Program-made: the position numbers and the translations under genes
The notes under the pieces: model-generated
The model's database searches: none
Seen by the model: the letters and a program-made list of their open reading frames with translations, nothing else
What the model was told of the DNA's origin: nothing
Part shown: positions 16,177-26,105 of the stretch, piece after piece
How positions within the stretch are numbered: the first letter of the stretch is position 1
How the letters are laid out: the number at the start of each line of letters is the position of its first letter
Source of the DNA: Marmoricola sp. OAE513
GTDB taxonomy: Bacteria; Actinomycetota; Actinomycetes; Propionibacteriales; Nocardioidaceae
Reading direction: 5' to 3'
Length of the DNA stretch: 64,000 nucleotides
NCBI RefSeq assembly: GCF_040546585.1
Contig: NZ_JBEPOC010000001.1
Span: 2,294,001-2,358,000, forward strand

Positions 16177-16182
16177 ATGCTA
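16177..16182 (-). promoter_or_regulatory. -10 box, leaderless histidine phosphatase gene
   Basis: Minus-strand TAGCAT with a 7-nt spacer to ATG 16169. It overlaps the 3' end of the TauE/SafE gene. Confidence 0.5.
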
Positions 16183-17148
16183 CGGACCGGAGTTGTCGTT
16201 GCGGTGAACGGGCTGCTCGGGCGTCTCGGGCAGTCGCCAGGCGGTCGCGTCGTTGTCGAAGTTCGGTAGGCCGTGGCGCTGCCGGATGAAGCCCCAGGCC
16301 AGCGGACCGAGCAGCAGGATGCCGGCGCCGAGGAAGCCGATCGTCTCCGGCGGGACGCCGAGCATCTTCAGGCCGGTCAGCGTCAGCACGATCACGATGC
16401 CGCGCCGGATCACCGACTGCGACACCCAGCTCGACATCTGCGCCCCGAGGTAGGTGCCCGGACTGCCGCCGAGGACCAACGGGATCAGCACCGCCCACTC
16501 GACACCCTCGTTGACGACGTGACCGATCGCTGCTGCAAATACCAGCGGGACGGCCTGGACGAGGTCGGTGCCGACCAGCTTGAGCGCCGTCATCGTCGGG
16601 TAGAGGAGCAGCAACGCGACCATGATCACCGAGCCGGAGCCGACGCTGGTGATGCCGACCAGCAGTCCGCCGATCGCACCGACGAGCACCGTCGGGAGAG
16701 CACGGACGTGCGGCTCGGCGCTGGGCACGACGTTGCCGGAGCTGACCAGACGCAGCTGCAGGTAGATGCGCAACGCGTAGGAGCCGGCCGCGAGCAGGAG
16801 TGCGTACCCGATGGCGGCGGTGAGGAACTCGGTCTTCGCCTCGGTGTCGCCGACCGCCTTGACGATGAACCCGCCGGCGAAGGCGCACGGAACCGAGCCG
16901 AGCATCAGCAGGCCCGCGAGCCGCAGGTTCGGTGAGCCCTTGCGCCAGTGCACCGCGGCACCGACGGACTTGTTGACGCTCGCCGCCACCAGGTCGTTGG
17001 CGACCGCCGTGGCCGGGTTGATGCCCAGGAAAATCAGGGCGGGTGTCATCAGGGCACCGCCGCCCATGCCCGTGAGCCCGACGACGATGCCGACGCCGAA
17101 GCTGACGGCGAGTACGGAGGCGGCGTCGAGCGTGAAGAGGTCGTGCAC
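16180..17148 (-). CDS. TauE/SafE family sulfite/sulfonate permease
   Basis: 322 residues with about eight membrane segments and the repeated TauE/SafE signature (GLTGMGGGALMTP near residue 23, and GITSVGSGSVIM in the second half). The family moves sulfite, sulfonates or related anions. Its place among cysC, cysD and cysN points to sulfate uptake or sulfite export in sulfur assimilation. Start GTG 17148; it begins 49 nt after the cysC stop and is probably in the same transcript. Confidence 0.88.
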   Translation of the reverse strand: MHDLFTLDAASVLAVSFGVGIVVGLTGMGGGALMTPALIFLGINPATAVANDLVAASVNKSVGAAVHWRKGSPNLRLAGLLMLGSVPCAFAGGFIVKAVGDTEAKTEFLTAAIGYALLLAAGSYALRIYLQLRLVSSGNVVPSAEPHVRALPTVLVGAIGGLLVGITSVGSGSVIMVALLLLYPTMTALKLVGTDLVQAVPLVFAAAIGHVVNEGVEWAVLIPLVLGGSPGTYLGAQMSSWVSQSVIRRGIVIVLTLTGLKMLGVPPETIGFLGAGILLLGPLAWGFIRQRHGLPNFDNDATAWRLPETPEQPVHRNDNSGP

Positions 17149-17197
17149 AGGTCAGTCCATGTCTGTTGGTCAAGCAGAACGTGGTGGATGAAGCAGG

Positions 17198-18367
17198 TCA
17201 GCCGGTGGCGACTACCTCGAACGGGAGAACGGCGAGGACGTCGCTCAGGGCATCCTCGATGGTGCGTCCGGTGGTGTCCACCGCGACGGCGGCGTCGGCG
17301 GGGACTTCGTAGGGGCTGGAGATGCCGGTGAACTCGGGGATCTCGCCTGCCCGGGCCTTGGCGTACAGGCCCTTGCGGTCGCGGCGCTCGCACTCCTCCA
17401 GGGGTGTCGCCACATGCACCAGGACGAACTCGCCACCCGCGGACTCCACCATCGCGCGCACCTGCTGCCGGGTCTCGTCGAACGGCGCGATCGGGGAGCA
17501 GATGGCGACGCCGCGGTGTCGGGCGATCTCGGCGGCCACCCAGCCGATGCGCCGGATGTTGGTCTCCCGGTCGGCCTTGGAGAAGGACAGTCCGGCTGAC
17601 AGGTTCCGGCGTACGACGTCGCCGTCGAGGCTGGTCACGGTGCGCTCGCCCTGCTCCAGCACGAGGTCCAGCAACGCCTGTGCCAGCGTCGACTTGCCGC
17701 TCCCGGACAGGCCGGTGAAGAACACGACGACGCCGGGATTCTTCGGCTGGTCGGCATCGACGACGGCGGCGACGGCGTCGGGGTGCTCGCCGGTCCCGGC
17801 GACCGCGAGGATCTCGCCGGCCGCGTAGTTCGCGCTCACCCGGAGGCCGAGCTCGTGGTCAGCGGCCGGGTCTCCGTGAGCGGCCAGCGGGACGGCGACG
17901 ACGTGCGCATCGCCGAGCAGCTCGGCCGCGGCGAGCGACGCCCGCACCAGGCCCACCGGGCTGACGTCCTGCGGGGTCCCGGTGCCGACGAACGCGAGCA
18001 GCACGACCGGGCGACCCCTCCGGGCCGCGCCGATCGCGATCAGGTCGTCGTCGGTGAGCGCGCCCGCTACCGGGACGGTGAGCGCGTCCGGGTAGGTCTC
18101 CCGGGTCTGCGCCGGGGAGAGGTGCAGCCGGCGGAACGGCCCGTACGCCGGCCGTGCCAGCTCCGTCAGGCCGTTCGCGCTCACTCGAGCCAGCGGCAGC
18201 CCCTCGGGGTCGACGAGCTCGACCTCGTCCTCGCCGACCAGCTCGGCCGGCAGGGACAGGCGGACCGGACCCGCGTCGTCGAACGTGGTGAGCGGCGCCA
18301 GGCCGCCGTTGAGGAGGAGCTCGAGGTCGTCGAGCTCACGGGGCGACGGGCAGAACTGGGCGGTCAC
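17198..18367 (-). CDS. cysC: adenylyl-sulfate kinase with ATP-sulfurylase-like N-terminal region
   Basis: 389 residues, about twice a stand-alone CysC. Residues 1 to about 205 resemble the PUA-like and partial catalytic part of ATP sulfurylase (SPRELDDLELLLNGGLAPL), but I see no HxxH nucleotide-binding motif. The C-terminal APS kinase has Walker A FTGLSGSGKST near residue 220 and the DGDVVRRNL loop. It phosphorylates APS to PAPS. GTG 18367 was chosen: an ATG just upstream terminates at once, and SD GGGAG precedes. An open frame reaching 19066 is antisense to the asparaginase and is not used. Confidence 0.88.
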   Translation of the reverse strand: MTAQFCPSPRELDDLELLLNGGLAPLTTFDDAGPVRLSLPAELVGEDEVELVDPEGLPLARVSANGLTELARPAYGPFRRLHLSPAQTRETYPDALTVPVAGALTDDDLIAIGAARRGRPVVLLAFVGTGTPQDVSPVGLVRASLAAAELLGDAHVVAVPLAAHGDPAADHELGLRVSANYAAGEILAVAGTGEHPDAVAAVVDADQPKNPGVVVFFTGLSGSGKSTLAQALLDLVLEQGERTVTSLDGDVVRRNLSAGLSFSKADRETNIRRIGWVAAEIARHRGVAICSPIAPFDETRQQVRAMVESAGGEFVLVHVATPLEECERRDRKGLYAKARAGEIPEFTGISSPYEVPADAAVAVDTTGRTIEDALSDVLAVLPFEVVATG

Positions 18368-18423
18368 GGCGTCATGCTCCCACGACGCCGCCTTGCCGCC
18401 ACCCGACGTCCAGCGCCGCCTCC

Positions 18424-19377
18424 TCAAAGGACCGCGCGGACCTCGCCGACGACCCGGTCGCCACCCAGCAGCGGCGCTGCCCCGGTGCGCCGTACGGCCT
18501 CGGTGTCGACGCCGGCCTCGGTGCTGACCCCGAGCTGATCCAGCAGCGCCGCCATCACGACCGGCCGCGCCCGGATGCCTCCGTCGTCGGCCTTCAGGGC
18601 GAAGGCGCGCCCGTCGGTGAGCGCGACCACGTAGCAGGACTCGGCGCCGGCCTTGGCGATCGCGCCGGGGATCGCGGTGACCAGGGCGAGCTCGTCCCGG
18701 GTCGTCCCGGACACGTACGCCGGGAAGCGCCGCATCGCCCTGGCGACCTTCGCCAGCGCGGGTTCCTCGCTGGTGGCCAGGCGGCCGAACGCGCGCGCCA
18801 GACCGGTCAGCGAGGTCGCCAGCAGGGGAGCGCCGCACCCGTCGACAGCGGTGTGCGCGACGGGTTCGCCGGTGAGGTCGGCGAACGTGCCCGCGAGCGC
18901 GCGCTGCAACGGGTGCTGAGGGTCCAGGTAGGTCTCGAGCGGCCAGTCGTTGACGACGCAGGTCGCCAGCATCGCGGCGTGCTTGCCCGAGCAGTTCATC
19001 GTGAGCACCGACGCCTCGCCGCCTGCGCGGAGCAGGTCGTCCTTGATGCCGTCGAGCAGCGGCCATCCCACCGGGTTGCGCAGGGCCGACGCCCCGAGTC
19101 CGACCGAGGCGAGGATGCGCTCGACGGCCTCGACGTGGAACGGCTCTCCGGAGTGCGAAGCCGCCGCAAGCGCGAGCAGCTCGTCGTCCAGGGCGAGTCC
19201 GGCGCGGACCATGCCGACCGCCTGCAGGGGCTTGTTGCAGGACCGTGGCAGCACCGGGGAGTCCACGTCGCCTCGCGCGTACGCCGCGCTGCCGTCGGTC
19301 CCGAGGGCGACCACCGAGCCGTGGTGGTGGCCCTCGACGAAGCCGGAGCGGACGACCTCAGCGATCACCGGAAGCAT
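18424..19377 (-). CDS. asparaginase family protein (L-asparaginase II type)
   Basis: 317 residues starting MLPVIAEVVRSGFVEGHHHGSVVAL, the hallmark of the Rhizobium-type L-asparaginase II family, unrelated to the classical bacterial enzymes. Family features include RSCNKPLQA near residue 50, MNCSGKHAAML, and VDGCGAP. It should hydrolyse asparagine to aspartate and ammonia, in the cytoplasm. ATG 19377 is preferred over an upstream ATG at 19473 because TACCCT lies 7 nt before it (leaderless) and because of family length. Confidence 0.88.
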   Translation of the reverse strand: MLPVIAEVVRSGFVEGHHHGSVVALGTDGSAAYARGDVDSPVLPRSCNKPLQAVGMVRAGLALDDELLALAAASHSGEPFHVEAVERILASVGLGASALRNPVGWPLLDGIKDDLLRAGGEASVLTMNCSGKHAAMLATCVVNDWPLETYLDPQHPLQRALAGTFADLTGEPVAHTAVDGCGAPLLATSLTGLARAFGRLATSEEPALAKVARAMRRFPAYVSGTTRDELALVTAIPGAIAKAGAESCYVVALTDGRAFALKADDGGIRARPVVMAALLDQLGVSTEAGVDTEAVRRTGAAPLLGGDRVVGEVRAVL

Positions 19378-19384
19378 GCTCGTC

Positions 19385-19390
19385 AGGGTA
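19385..19390 (-). promoter_or_regulatory. -10 box, leaderless asparaginase gene
   Basis: Minus-strand TACCCT with a 7-nt spacer to ATG 19377. Confidence 0.5.
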
Positions 19391-19488
19391 GGTGACGGCG
19401 TGTTCCGGCCTTGCTTGCTAGCGCCGGTTTGGTTGAAGAGTTGCCTATTTATGGGCCGTGTGACCCGTTTCACCGTTCCGCAATTTGC

Positions 19489-19514
19489 ATGGTGCTAGCA
19501 ATAGTTAGCACCAT
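19489..19514. promoter_or_regulatory. palindromic operator upstream of the XRE regulator
   Basis: ATGGTGCTA and TAGCACCAT are exact inverted repeats 8 nt apart, ending 6 nt before the ATG at 19521. It covers the expected promoter and probably binds the regulator itself. Confidence 0.65.
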
Positions 19515-19520
19515 GGGCTC

Positions 19521-19985
19521 ATGGCCAAGAAGCTCAACGTCGGTCTGACCGTCGAGACCCTGGGTGGGTACCTGCGCGAGCAGCGTGACGCCGCCGGGAT
19601 GTCGCTGCGTCAGCTGGCTGAGCAGGCGGGTGTCTCCAACCCGTACTTGAGCCAGATCGAACGCGGGCTCCGCAAGCCGTCCGCGGAGGTGCTGCAGCAG
19701 CTCGCCAAGGCCCTCCGAATCTCTGCCGAGCAGGTCTACGTCCAAGCCGGGATCCTCAAGCCCGACGACGACCAGGTCCGGTCGGTGGAGCTGGCAGTAC
19801 TCGCTGATCCCGTGCTCAACGCCCGGCAGAAGCAGGCCCTCCTCGCGGTGTACCAGTCCTTCCGGGCTGAGGCCGCTGGTGCTGAGCCGGAGGAGCACGG
19901 GAGCAACGACGCTCCCACCCCCGACCCCGAGAACACCCCCCAGCCGGTGACAACCCCGCCGGTGAACCCAACCGAAGGAAGCTGA
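19521..19985 (+). CDS. XRE family transcriptional regulator (Rv0474-like)
   Basis: 154 residues. The lambda-repressor-type helix-turn-helix covers about residues 14-70 (SLRQLAEQAGVSNPYLSQIERG). The C-terminal half is acidic and proline-rich. The order regulator, HbhA-like gene, DUF2516 matches the mycobacterial Rv0474-hbhA-Rv0476 block, so it probably controls the HbhA-like gene that starts one base after its stop. The palindrome at 19489-19514 suggests autoregulation. Confidence 0.88.
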   Translation: MAKKLNVGLTVETLGGYLREQRDAAGMSLRQLAEQAGVSNPYLSQIERGLRKPSAEVLQQLAKALRISAEQVYVQAGILKPDDDQVRSVELAVLADPVLNARQKQALLAVYQSFRAEAAGAEPEEHGSNDAPTPDPENTPQPVTTPPVNPTEGS

Positions 19986-19986
19986 C

Positions 19987-20565
19987 ATGGCTAAGACCCA
20001 GTTCAACGCCGACAAGATCAAGACCGAGGCCAAGAAGCCGCTGTTCGCCGCCGCCGGCGCGACCGAGCTGGCCGTCGAGAAGGCTCGCGGCTACGCCACC
20101 GAGGCGACCAAGGCGACCCAGGCGCAGATCGACGCCGCCCAGACCCGGGTCTCCGGCGTCCAGGCCCGCGTCTCGAAGGTCGAGTTCGACTCCAAGAAGG
20201 TCCAGGCCGAGGCCAAGGCCCGCGTCGAGAAGCTGCAGGCCGACGCGAAGGACGCGCAGGCCAAGTTCGAGGCCCGCGTGAACGAGCTCCAGAAGGAGGC
20301 CGCGGACTTCCCGGCCAAGTTCGAGGCGAAGCTGAACGAGGCGCTCAAGGACCTGAACACGACGTACGCCGACCTGGCCGAGCGGGGCGAGAAGTTCGTC
20401 GCCGCTGTCCGCAAGGACGGCGTCAAGGCCGTCACCGCGAAGAAGGCCACCAAGAGCACCGCGAAGAAGGCGCCGGCGAAGAAGGCCCCCGCCAAGAAGG
20501 CTCCGGCGAAGAAGGCTGCTGCCAAGAAGGCTCCGGCGAAGAAGGCTGCCAAGAAGGCCAGCTGA
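19987..20565 (+). CDS. HbhA-like heparin-binding / coiled-coil protein
   Basis: 192 residues. After about 25 residues a long coiled coil runs to about 150, followed by a Lys-Ala-Pro tail with repeated APAKK units. This is the architecture of mycobacterial heparin-binding haemagglutinin: coiled-coil oligomerisation plus a cationic tail that binds sulfated glycans or, in other settings, DNA or membranes. In a non-pathogen an envelope or lipid-body role is more likely. It is in the same operon as the XRE gene and is followed by a terminator. Confidence 0.85.
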   Translation: MAKTQFNADKIKTEAKKPLFAAAGATELAVEKARGYATEATKATQAQIDAAQTRVSGVQARVSKVEFDSKKVQAEAKARVEKLQADAKDAQAKFEARVNELQKEAADFPAKFEAKLNEALKDLNTTYADLAERGEKFVAAVRKDGVKAVTAKKATKSTAKKAPAKKAPAKKAPAKKAAAKKAPAKKAAKKAS

Positions 20566-20581
20566 CCTCCGTCACCTGATG

Positions 20582-20609
20582 GGCCCCTGGGGATCGCTCC
20601 CCGGGGGCC
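20582..20609 (+). terminator. terminator after the HbhA-like gene
   Basis: GGCCCCTGGGGA and TCCCCGGGGGCC pair over 12 bp with one mismatch and a TCGC loop. A pyrimidine-rich stretch (TCTCTGCGTCCCCCTCT) follows. Confidence 0.75.
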
Positions 20610-20706
20610 TCTCTGCGTCCCCCTCTGCGTCCGCCTCTGGGTCCCCGGGCGCGCGACGCGAGACGCCGATGTGGAGGTACTCCCCACGAGGCGCGGGCAA
20701 CCCCTC

Positions 20707-20712
20707 TAGGCT
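20707..20712 (+). promoter_or_regulatory. -10 box, leaderless DUF2516 gene
   Basis: TAGGCT with a 6-nt spacer to GTG 20719. Confidence 0.6.
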
Positions 20713-20718
20713 TGGCGG

Positions 20719-21003
20719 GTGTTCTTCGCCGACCTGCAGTACAGCATCACGACCGTCGTGTACTTCGTGCTGCTCGCCGTCAAGCTGTGGGCGCTCGTCG
20801 ACGCCTCCTTGCGTCCTGCCGCCGCCTACGACGCGGCGGACAAGCTGACCAAGACCGGCTGGCTCTGGATCCTCGGTCTCACCTTCCTGGCCCACCTGCT
20901 CCTGGGCAGCTTCCTGCTCTCGATCCTGGGTACGGTCGCGGCCTTCGTCTACCTGCTCGACGTCAAGCCCGCCCTGGCGGAGCTGACCCGGCGGCGCCGG
21001 TGA
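20719..21003 (+). CDS. DUF2516 membrane protein (Rv0476-like)
   Basis: 94 residues with hydrophobic segments near 10-28 and 48-78 and a charged C-terminus. DUF2516 is an actinobacterial family of unknown function. In mycobacteria the same gene follows hbhA, so the synteny is conserved even though a terminator and a separate leaderless promoter divide them here. The sugar transferase starts 11 nt after the stop and may be read through. Confidence 0.85.
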   Translation: MFFADLQYSITTVVYFVLLAVKLWALVDASLRPAAAYDAADKLTKTGWLWILGLTFLAHLLLGSFLLSILGTVAAFVYLLDVKPALAELTRRRR

Positions 21004-21013
21004 GGACCTCTCT

Positions 21014-22489
21014 GTGACCGACCAGCTCCCTGACCACGAGACCGACGCCGGAACCGAGGCTGCGACTCAGCGGCCGCGCCTGAACGAGCGCATCCGGCAC
21101 ATGCTGGTAGGGGTGTTCCTCCTCGACGCGGGCGTCCTGTTCGTCACCTCGGTCCTGGCCTGGTACTGGCAGGGCTCCATCGACAAGAGGTGGCCCGAAC
21201 CCCCCTACCCGTTCCACTGGGCGCCGGTGCTCGGCCCCGGGCTGATCATCACCTGGTTGCTCATGCTCGTCGTCCTCGGCGCGTACCGGACACGCAACTA
21301 CGGGACCGGGTTCGAGGAGTTCCGTGCGATCACGGTGGCCTCGGCGATCACCTTCGGGCTCGCCTGCGCCGGGGGCTTCCTGTCGTACTACCAGCCGACC
21401 CGCGGGTACGTCCTCATCTTCTTCGCCCTCGGCACTCCCATGCTGCTGCTGGTCCGCTATGTCGACCGGCAGACGCTGCACAGCGCTCGCAAGCAGGGGC
21501 GCCTGGCCATCCGGACGATCGCCGTCGGGTCGCCGGTCGCGGTCGCCGAGCTGGTGGAGGTGCTCGATCGGGCGCCGTGGATGGGCTACCGCCTCGTCGG
21601 CATGTGCGTGCCCGGTGCGCAGGACCATCTCGAGACCGGCGTCCCGGTCTTCGGTGACATCGAGGACGTGCGTCAGGTCGCGATCGACCAGGGCGCGGAC
21701 GCCGTGATCGTCGCCGGCGGTTCGTACTCCTCGGCAGCCGACCTACGCCGTCTCGGGTGGGCGCTCCAGGGTCTCTCGATGGAGATGCTGGTGGTCCCCT
21801 CGCTCACCGACATCGCCGGTCCGCGGGTCCACATGCGGCACGTCGCCGGCCTGCCGTTCGTGCAGGTCGAGGAGCCGCAGAGCGACCGCGCCGGTGGCTG
21901 GATCAAGCGCGCTTTCGACGTGTCCGCGGCCTCGGTCGTGGTCTTCCTCCTCTCCCCGCTGCTGATCGCCACGGCGCTCATCATCTGGGTGCAGGACCGC
22001 GGCCCGGTGTTCTACCGGCAGACCCGGGTCGGCATCCGCGGCACCGAGTTCAAGATGATCAAGTTCCGCTCGATGGTGGTCAACGCCGAAGCGCTGCGCG
22101 CCGAGCTCGAGCAGCACAACGAGGTCGACGGGGTGCTGTTCAAGATGACCAACGACCCGCGGATCACGGCGTTCGGTCGGTTCATCCGGAAGTACTCGAT
22201 CGACGAGCTCCCCCAGCTGCTCAACGTGCTCAAGGGCGAGATGAGCCTGGTCGGCCCACGGCCCCTGCTCCCCGCCGACGTCGAGCGGTACGAGAAGGAC
22301 ACCCACCGCAGGATGCTGGTGCGACCGGGCATGACCGGCCTCGGCCAGGTCTCGGGCCGCTCCGACCTGTCCTGGGCGGAGACGGTCCGTCTCGATCTCT
22401 ACTACGTCGACAACTGGTCGATGGTCATCGACCTCGTGATCATGGTGAAGACCGTCAAGGCCGTCCTGGTGTCCGAGGGTGCGTACTGA
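21014..22489 (+). CDS. exopolysaccharide polyprenyl glycosylphosphotransferase (initiating sugar transferase)
   Basis: 491 residues. About four to five membrane segments in the first 150 residues, a Rossmann-like CoA-binding region (AIRTIAVGSPVAVAEL), a further membrane helix near 300-325, and the bacterial sugar transferase domain. The domain has KMIKFRSMV, the IDELPQLLNV motif and SLVGPRPLLP. It loads the first sugar-1-phosphate onto undecaprenyl phosphate, starting exopolysaccharide synthesis. It may serve the polymerase and autokinase at 4887-7629. Start GTG 21014. Confidence 0.93.
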   Translation: MTDQLPDHETDAGTEAATQRPRLNERIRHMLVGVFLLDAGVLFVTSVLAWYWQGSIDKRWPEPPYPFHWAPVLGPGLIITWLLMLVVLGAYRTRNYGTGFEEFRAITVASAITFGLACAGGFLSYYQPTRGYVLIFFALGTPMLLLVRYVDRQTLHSARKQGRLAIRTIAVGSPVAVAELVEVLDRAPWMGYRLVGMCVPGAQDHLETGVPVFGDIEDVRQVAIDQGADAVIVAGGSYSSAADLRRLGWALQGLSMEMLVVPSLTDIAGPRVHMRHVAGLPFVQVEEPQSDRAGGWIKRAFDVSAASVVVFLLSPLLIATALIIWVQDRGPVFYRQTRVGIRGTEFKMIKFRSMVVNAEALRAELEQHNEVDGVLFKMTNDPRITAFGRFIRKYSIDELPQLLNVLKGEMSLVGPRPLLPADVERYEKDTHRRMLVRPGMTGLGQVSGRSDLSWAETVRLDLYYVDNWSMVIDLVIMVKTVKAVLVSEGAY

Positions 22490-22491
22490 GC

Positions 22492-23499
22492 ATGCCCCGC
22501 GCGGCTGGCACCACCTCGGCGCTGGTCGGCGCGCTCGTCGCTGCGCTCGTGCTCCTCAGCGGCTGCGGTGGTGATCCGGGAGGAAAGACCGGCGGTGGCG
22601 GTGGCGGCGGCGAGGACGGAGCCGAGGTCACGCTGGCCGCGAAGACCTGCTGGACCTCGGAGACGCTCGGCGCGGACCCCCAGGACATCCTGAAGCTGTC
22701 GGAGAAGTACGCAGTCACCTACTTCGACGCGGCGAACGCACTGGCGGCGAAGCCGGCGTTCACCGAGACCGAGGCCTGCGGGGACGCGCACCACGTCGAG
22801 ATCTACAAGGTCGTGCCGGTGGCCTCGGTGAAGCCGGCGGTCACCAGCTACGCCTCCTTGCTGCAGCCGAACCAGGCTGCCTACCGGCGGCTGTCGGAGT
22901 CGGTGGAGAAGGCCTGCATGAACAAGGTTCTCGCGAGCACGGCGAAGAAGACCAAGCTCGAGGGGGTGATCGCCGAGCCGGCGTTCCCGGACGGCGTGAC
23001 CTTGGGGTGGGCGCCTCCGTCGCCGCAGCAGTGGGAACGCGGACAGCGGGTCTACGCGTGCACGGTGACCTCGAAGAAGGCCGTGAAGTTCAGCTACGCG
23101 GCGGTCTTCTCGAAACGCTTCCCGACCTCGCTGCGCACCTGCATCGACAGCCGCAAGCTCGTGTACCTGGACTGCGCCCGCAAGCACGACCGCGAGACGA
23201 TCGCGATCCTCGACGTCCGTCTTCCGGTCGCTGCGGGTCGGTTCCCGGGGAAGAAGGGCATCCGCCTGGGTCCCGACGGTCGGTACGTCGACGTCCCCGC
23301 CGGCGTCCTGGCGCAGCTGGACAAGGCCTGCACGTCCTACCTGCGCTCGGTCTCCACGACCAAGAAGCTGACCGGCATCGCCGAGATCGACCCGGACCGC
23401 TGGCCGCTCGCCGACGGGACCTACCCGGTGGCGTGCGAGGCCGACGTGCCGATCACCTCGAAGTCGATCGTCACCACCGGGTCGGTCTACAACCGCTGA
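22492..23499 (+). CDS. lipoprotein with two septum-formation-like repeats
   Basis: 335 residues. Signal peptide with lipobox LLSGCGG near residue 23, a Gly-rich linker, then two related halves of about 130 residues. Each has spaced cysteines; CGDAHHVEIYKVV in the first half resembles the septum-formation domain (PF13845) found in actinobacterial surface proteins. It should be anchored outside the membrane. It begins 2 nt after the sugar transferase stop, so the two are probably one transcript. The function is unknown. Confidence 0.75.
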   Translation: MPRAAGTTSALVGALVAALVLLSGCGGDPGGKTGGGGGGGEDGAEVTLAAKTCWTSETLGADPQDILKLSEKYAVTYFDAANALAAKPAFTETEACGDAHHVEIYKVVPVASVKPAVTSYASLLQPNQAAYRRLSESVEKACMNKVLASTAKKTKLEGVIAEPAFPDGVTLGWAPPSPQQWERGQRVYACTVTSKKAVKFSYAAVFSKRFPTSLRTCIDSRKLVYLDCARKHDRETIAILDVRLPVAAGRFPGKKGIRLGPDGRYVDVPAGVLAQLDKACTSYLRSVSTTKKLTGIAEIDPDRWPLADGTYPVACEADVPITSKSIVTTGSVYNR

Positions 23500-23533
23500 G
23501 CGCCGCCAGGCGCGACGCTCAACGACTCGGTGC

Positions 23534-25450
<1,917 letters not shown>

Positions 25451-25540
25451 GAGCAGTGGTGCCTTCCGGGCAGGAGTGAGACAGGTCTCGATAACGGGGT
25501 CTGATGCTGGGTGAGTGCGTCGAACGACGACCCCGAAGTC

Positions 25541-25546
25541 TATCGT
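25541..25546 (+). promoter_or_regulatory. -10 box, leaderless phosphatase gene
   Basis: TATCGT with a 7-nt spacer to GTG 25554. It decides the start codon of the phosphatase. Confidence 0.55.
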
Positions 25547-25553
25547 GAGTCTC

Positions 25554-26105
25554 GTGTCCGACCTGCCACCGCCAATTGGCGCCCCCACGTTCTCGGTGCT
25601 GTTCGTCTGCATCGGCAACGTCTGCCGCTCCCCGGTGGGAGAACGGCTGCTGGCGGCCCGGTTGCCGACGGACCGGTTCACCGTCTCGAGCGCCGGGGTC
25701 GGGGCGATGGTCGGCTACGCGATGAGCAAGTACGCCGCGGCGGAGCTGGTCGGCTACGGCGGCGATCCAAAGGGCTTCGCCGCCCGCCAGCTGACCCCCG
25801 ACCTGATCGAGGGCGCGGACCTGATCCTGACGGCCACCCGCGACCTGCGCTCGCAGGTGCTCTCGGAGTCACCGGGTGCGCTGCGGCGCACCTTCACCAT
25901 CCTGGAGTTCGCTGCGCTGACCGGCATGAACGACGCCACCTCGCCGGCCGAGGTCGTCAAGTGGGCCGGTGCGCACCGTTCCGCCGCGGGCTCGGTCGAG
26001 CAGGACGTGCCCGACCCCTTCCGCCGGGGTCCGGAGATGCACGCGGCGGCGGCAGCGGCCATCCACGACGCGGTCCAGCAGATCGCCGAAGGCCTGCAGC
26101 GTTGA
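25554..26105 (+). CDS. low-molecular-weight protein tyrosine phosphatase family protein
   Basis: 183 residues. The P-loop VCIGNVCRS (CxxxxxRS) lies near residue 19, with the catalytic Cys and Arg present; a C-terminal DVPDPF supplies the general-acid Asp. Such phosphatases remove phosphate from bacterial tyrosine autokinases, so the autokinase at 6241-7629 is a plausible but unproven partner. The start GTG 25554 is set by the leaderless TATCGT box; a longer in-frame version from 25515 would read through the promoter. It overlaps the amidase by 4 bp. Confidence 0.88.
   Translation: MSDLPPPIGAPTFSVLFVCIGNVCRSPVGERLLAARLPTDRFTVSSAGVGAMVGYAMSKYAAAELVGYGGDPKGFAARQLTPDLIEGADLILTATRDLRSQVLSESPGALRRTFTILEFAALTGMNDATSPAEVVKWAGAHRSAAGSVEQDVPDPFRRGPEMHAAAAAAIHDAVQQIAEGLQR

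Noticed and set aside
18368-19066. Upstream extension of the cysC reading frame
   Set aside because: It is arginine-rich low-complexity reading antisense or out of frame to the asparaginase gene. GTG 18367 has an SD and the family start.
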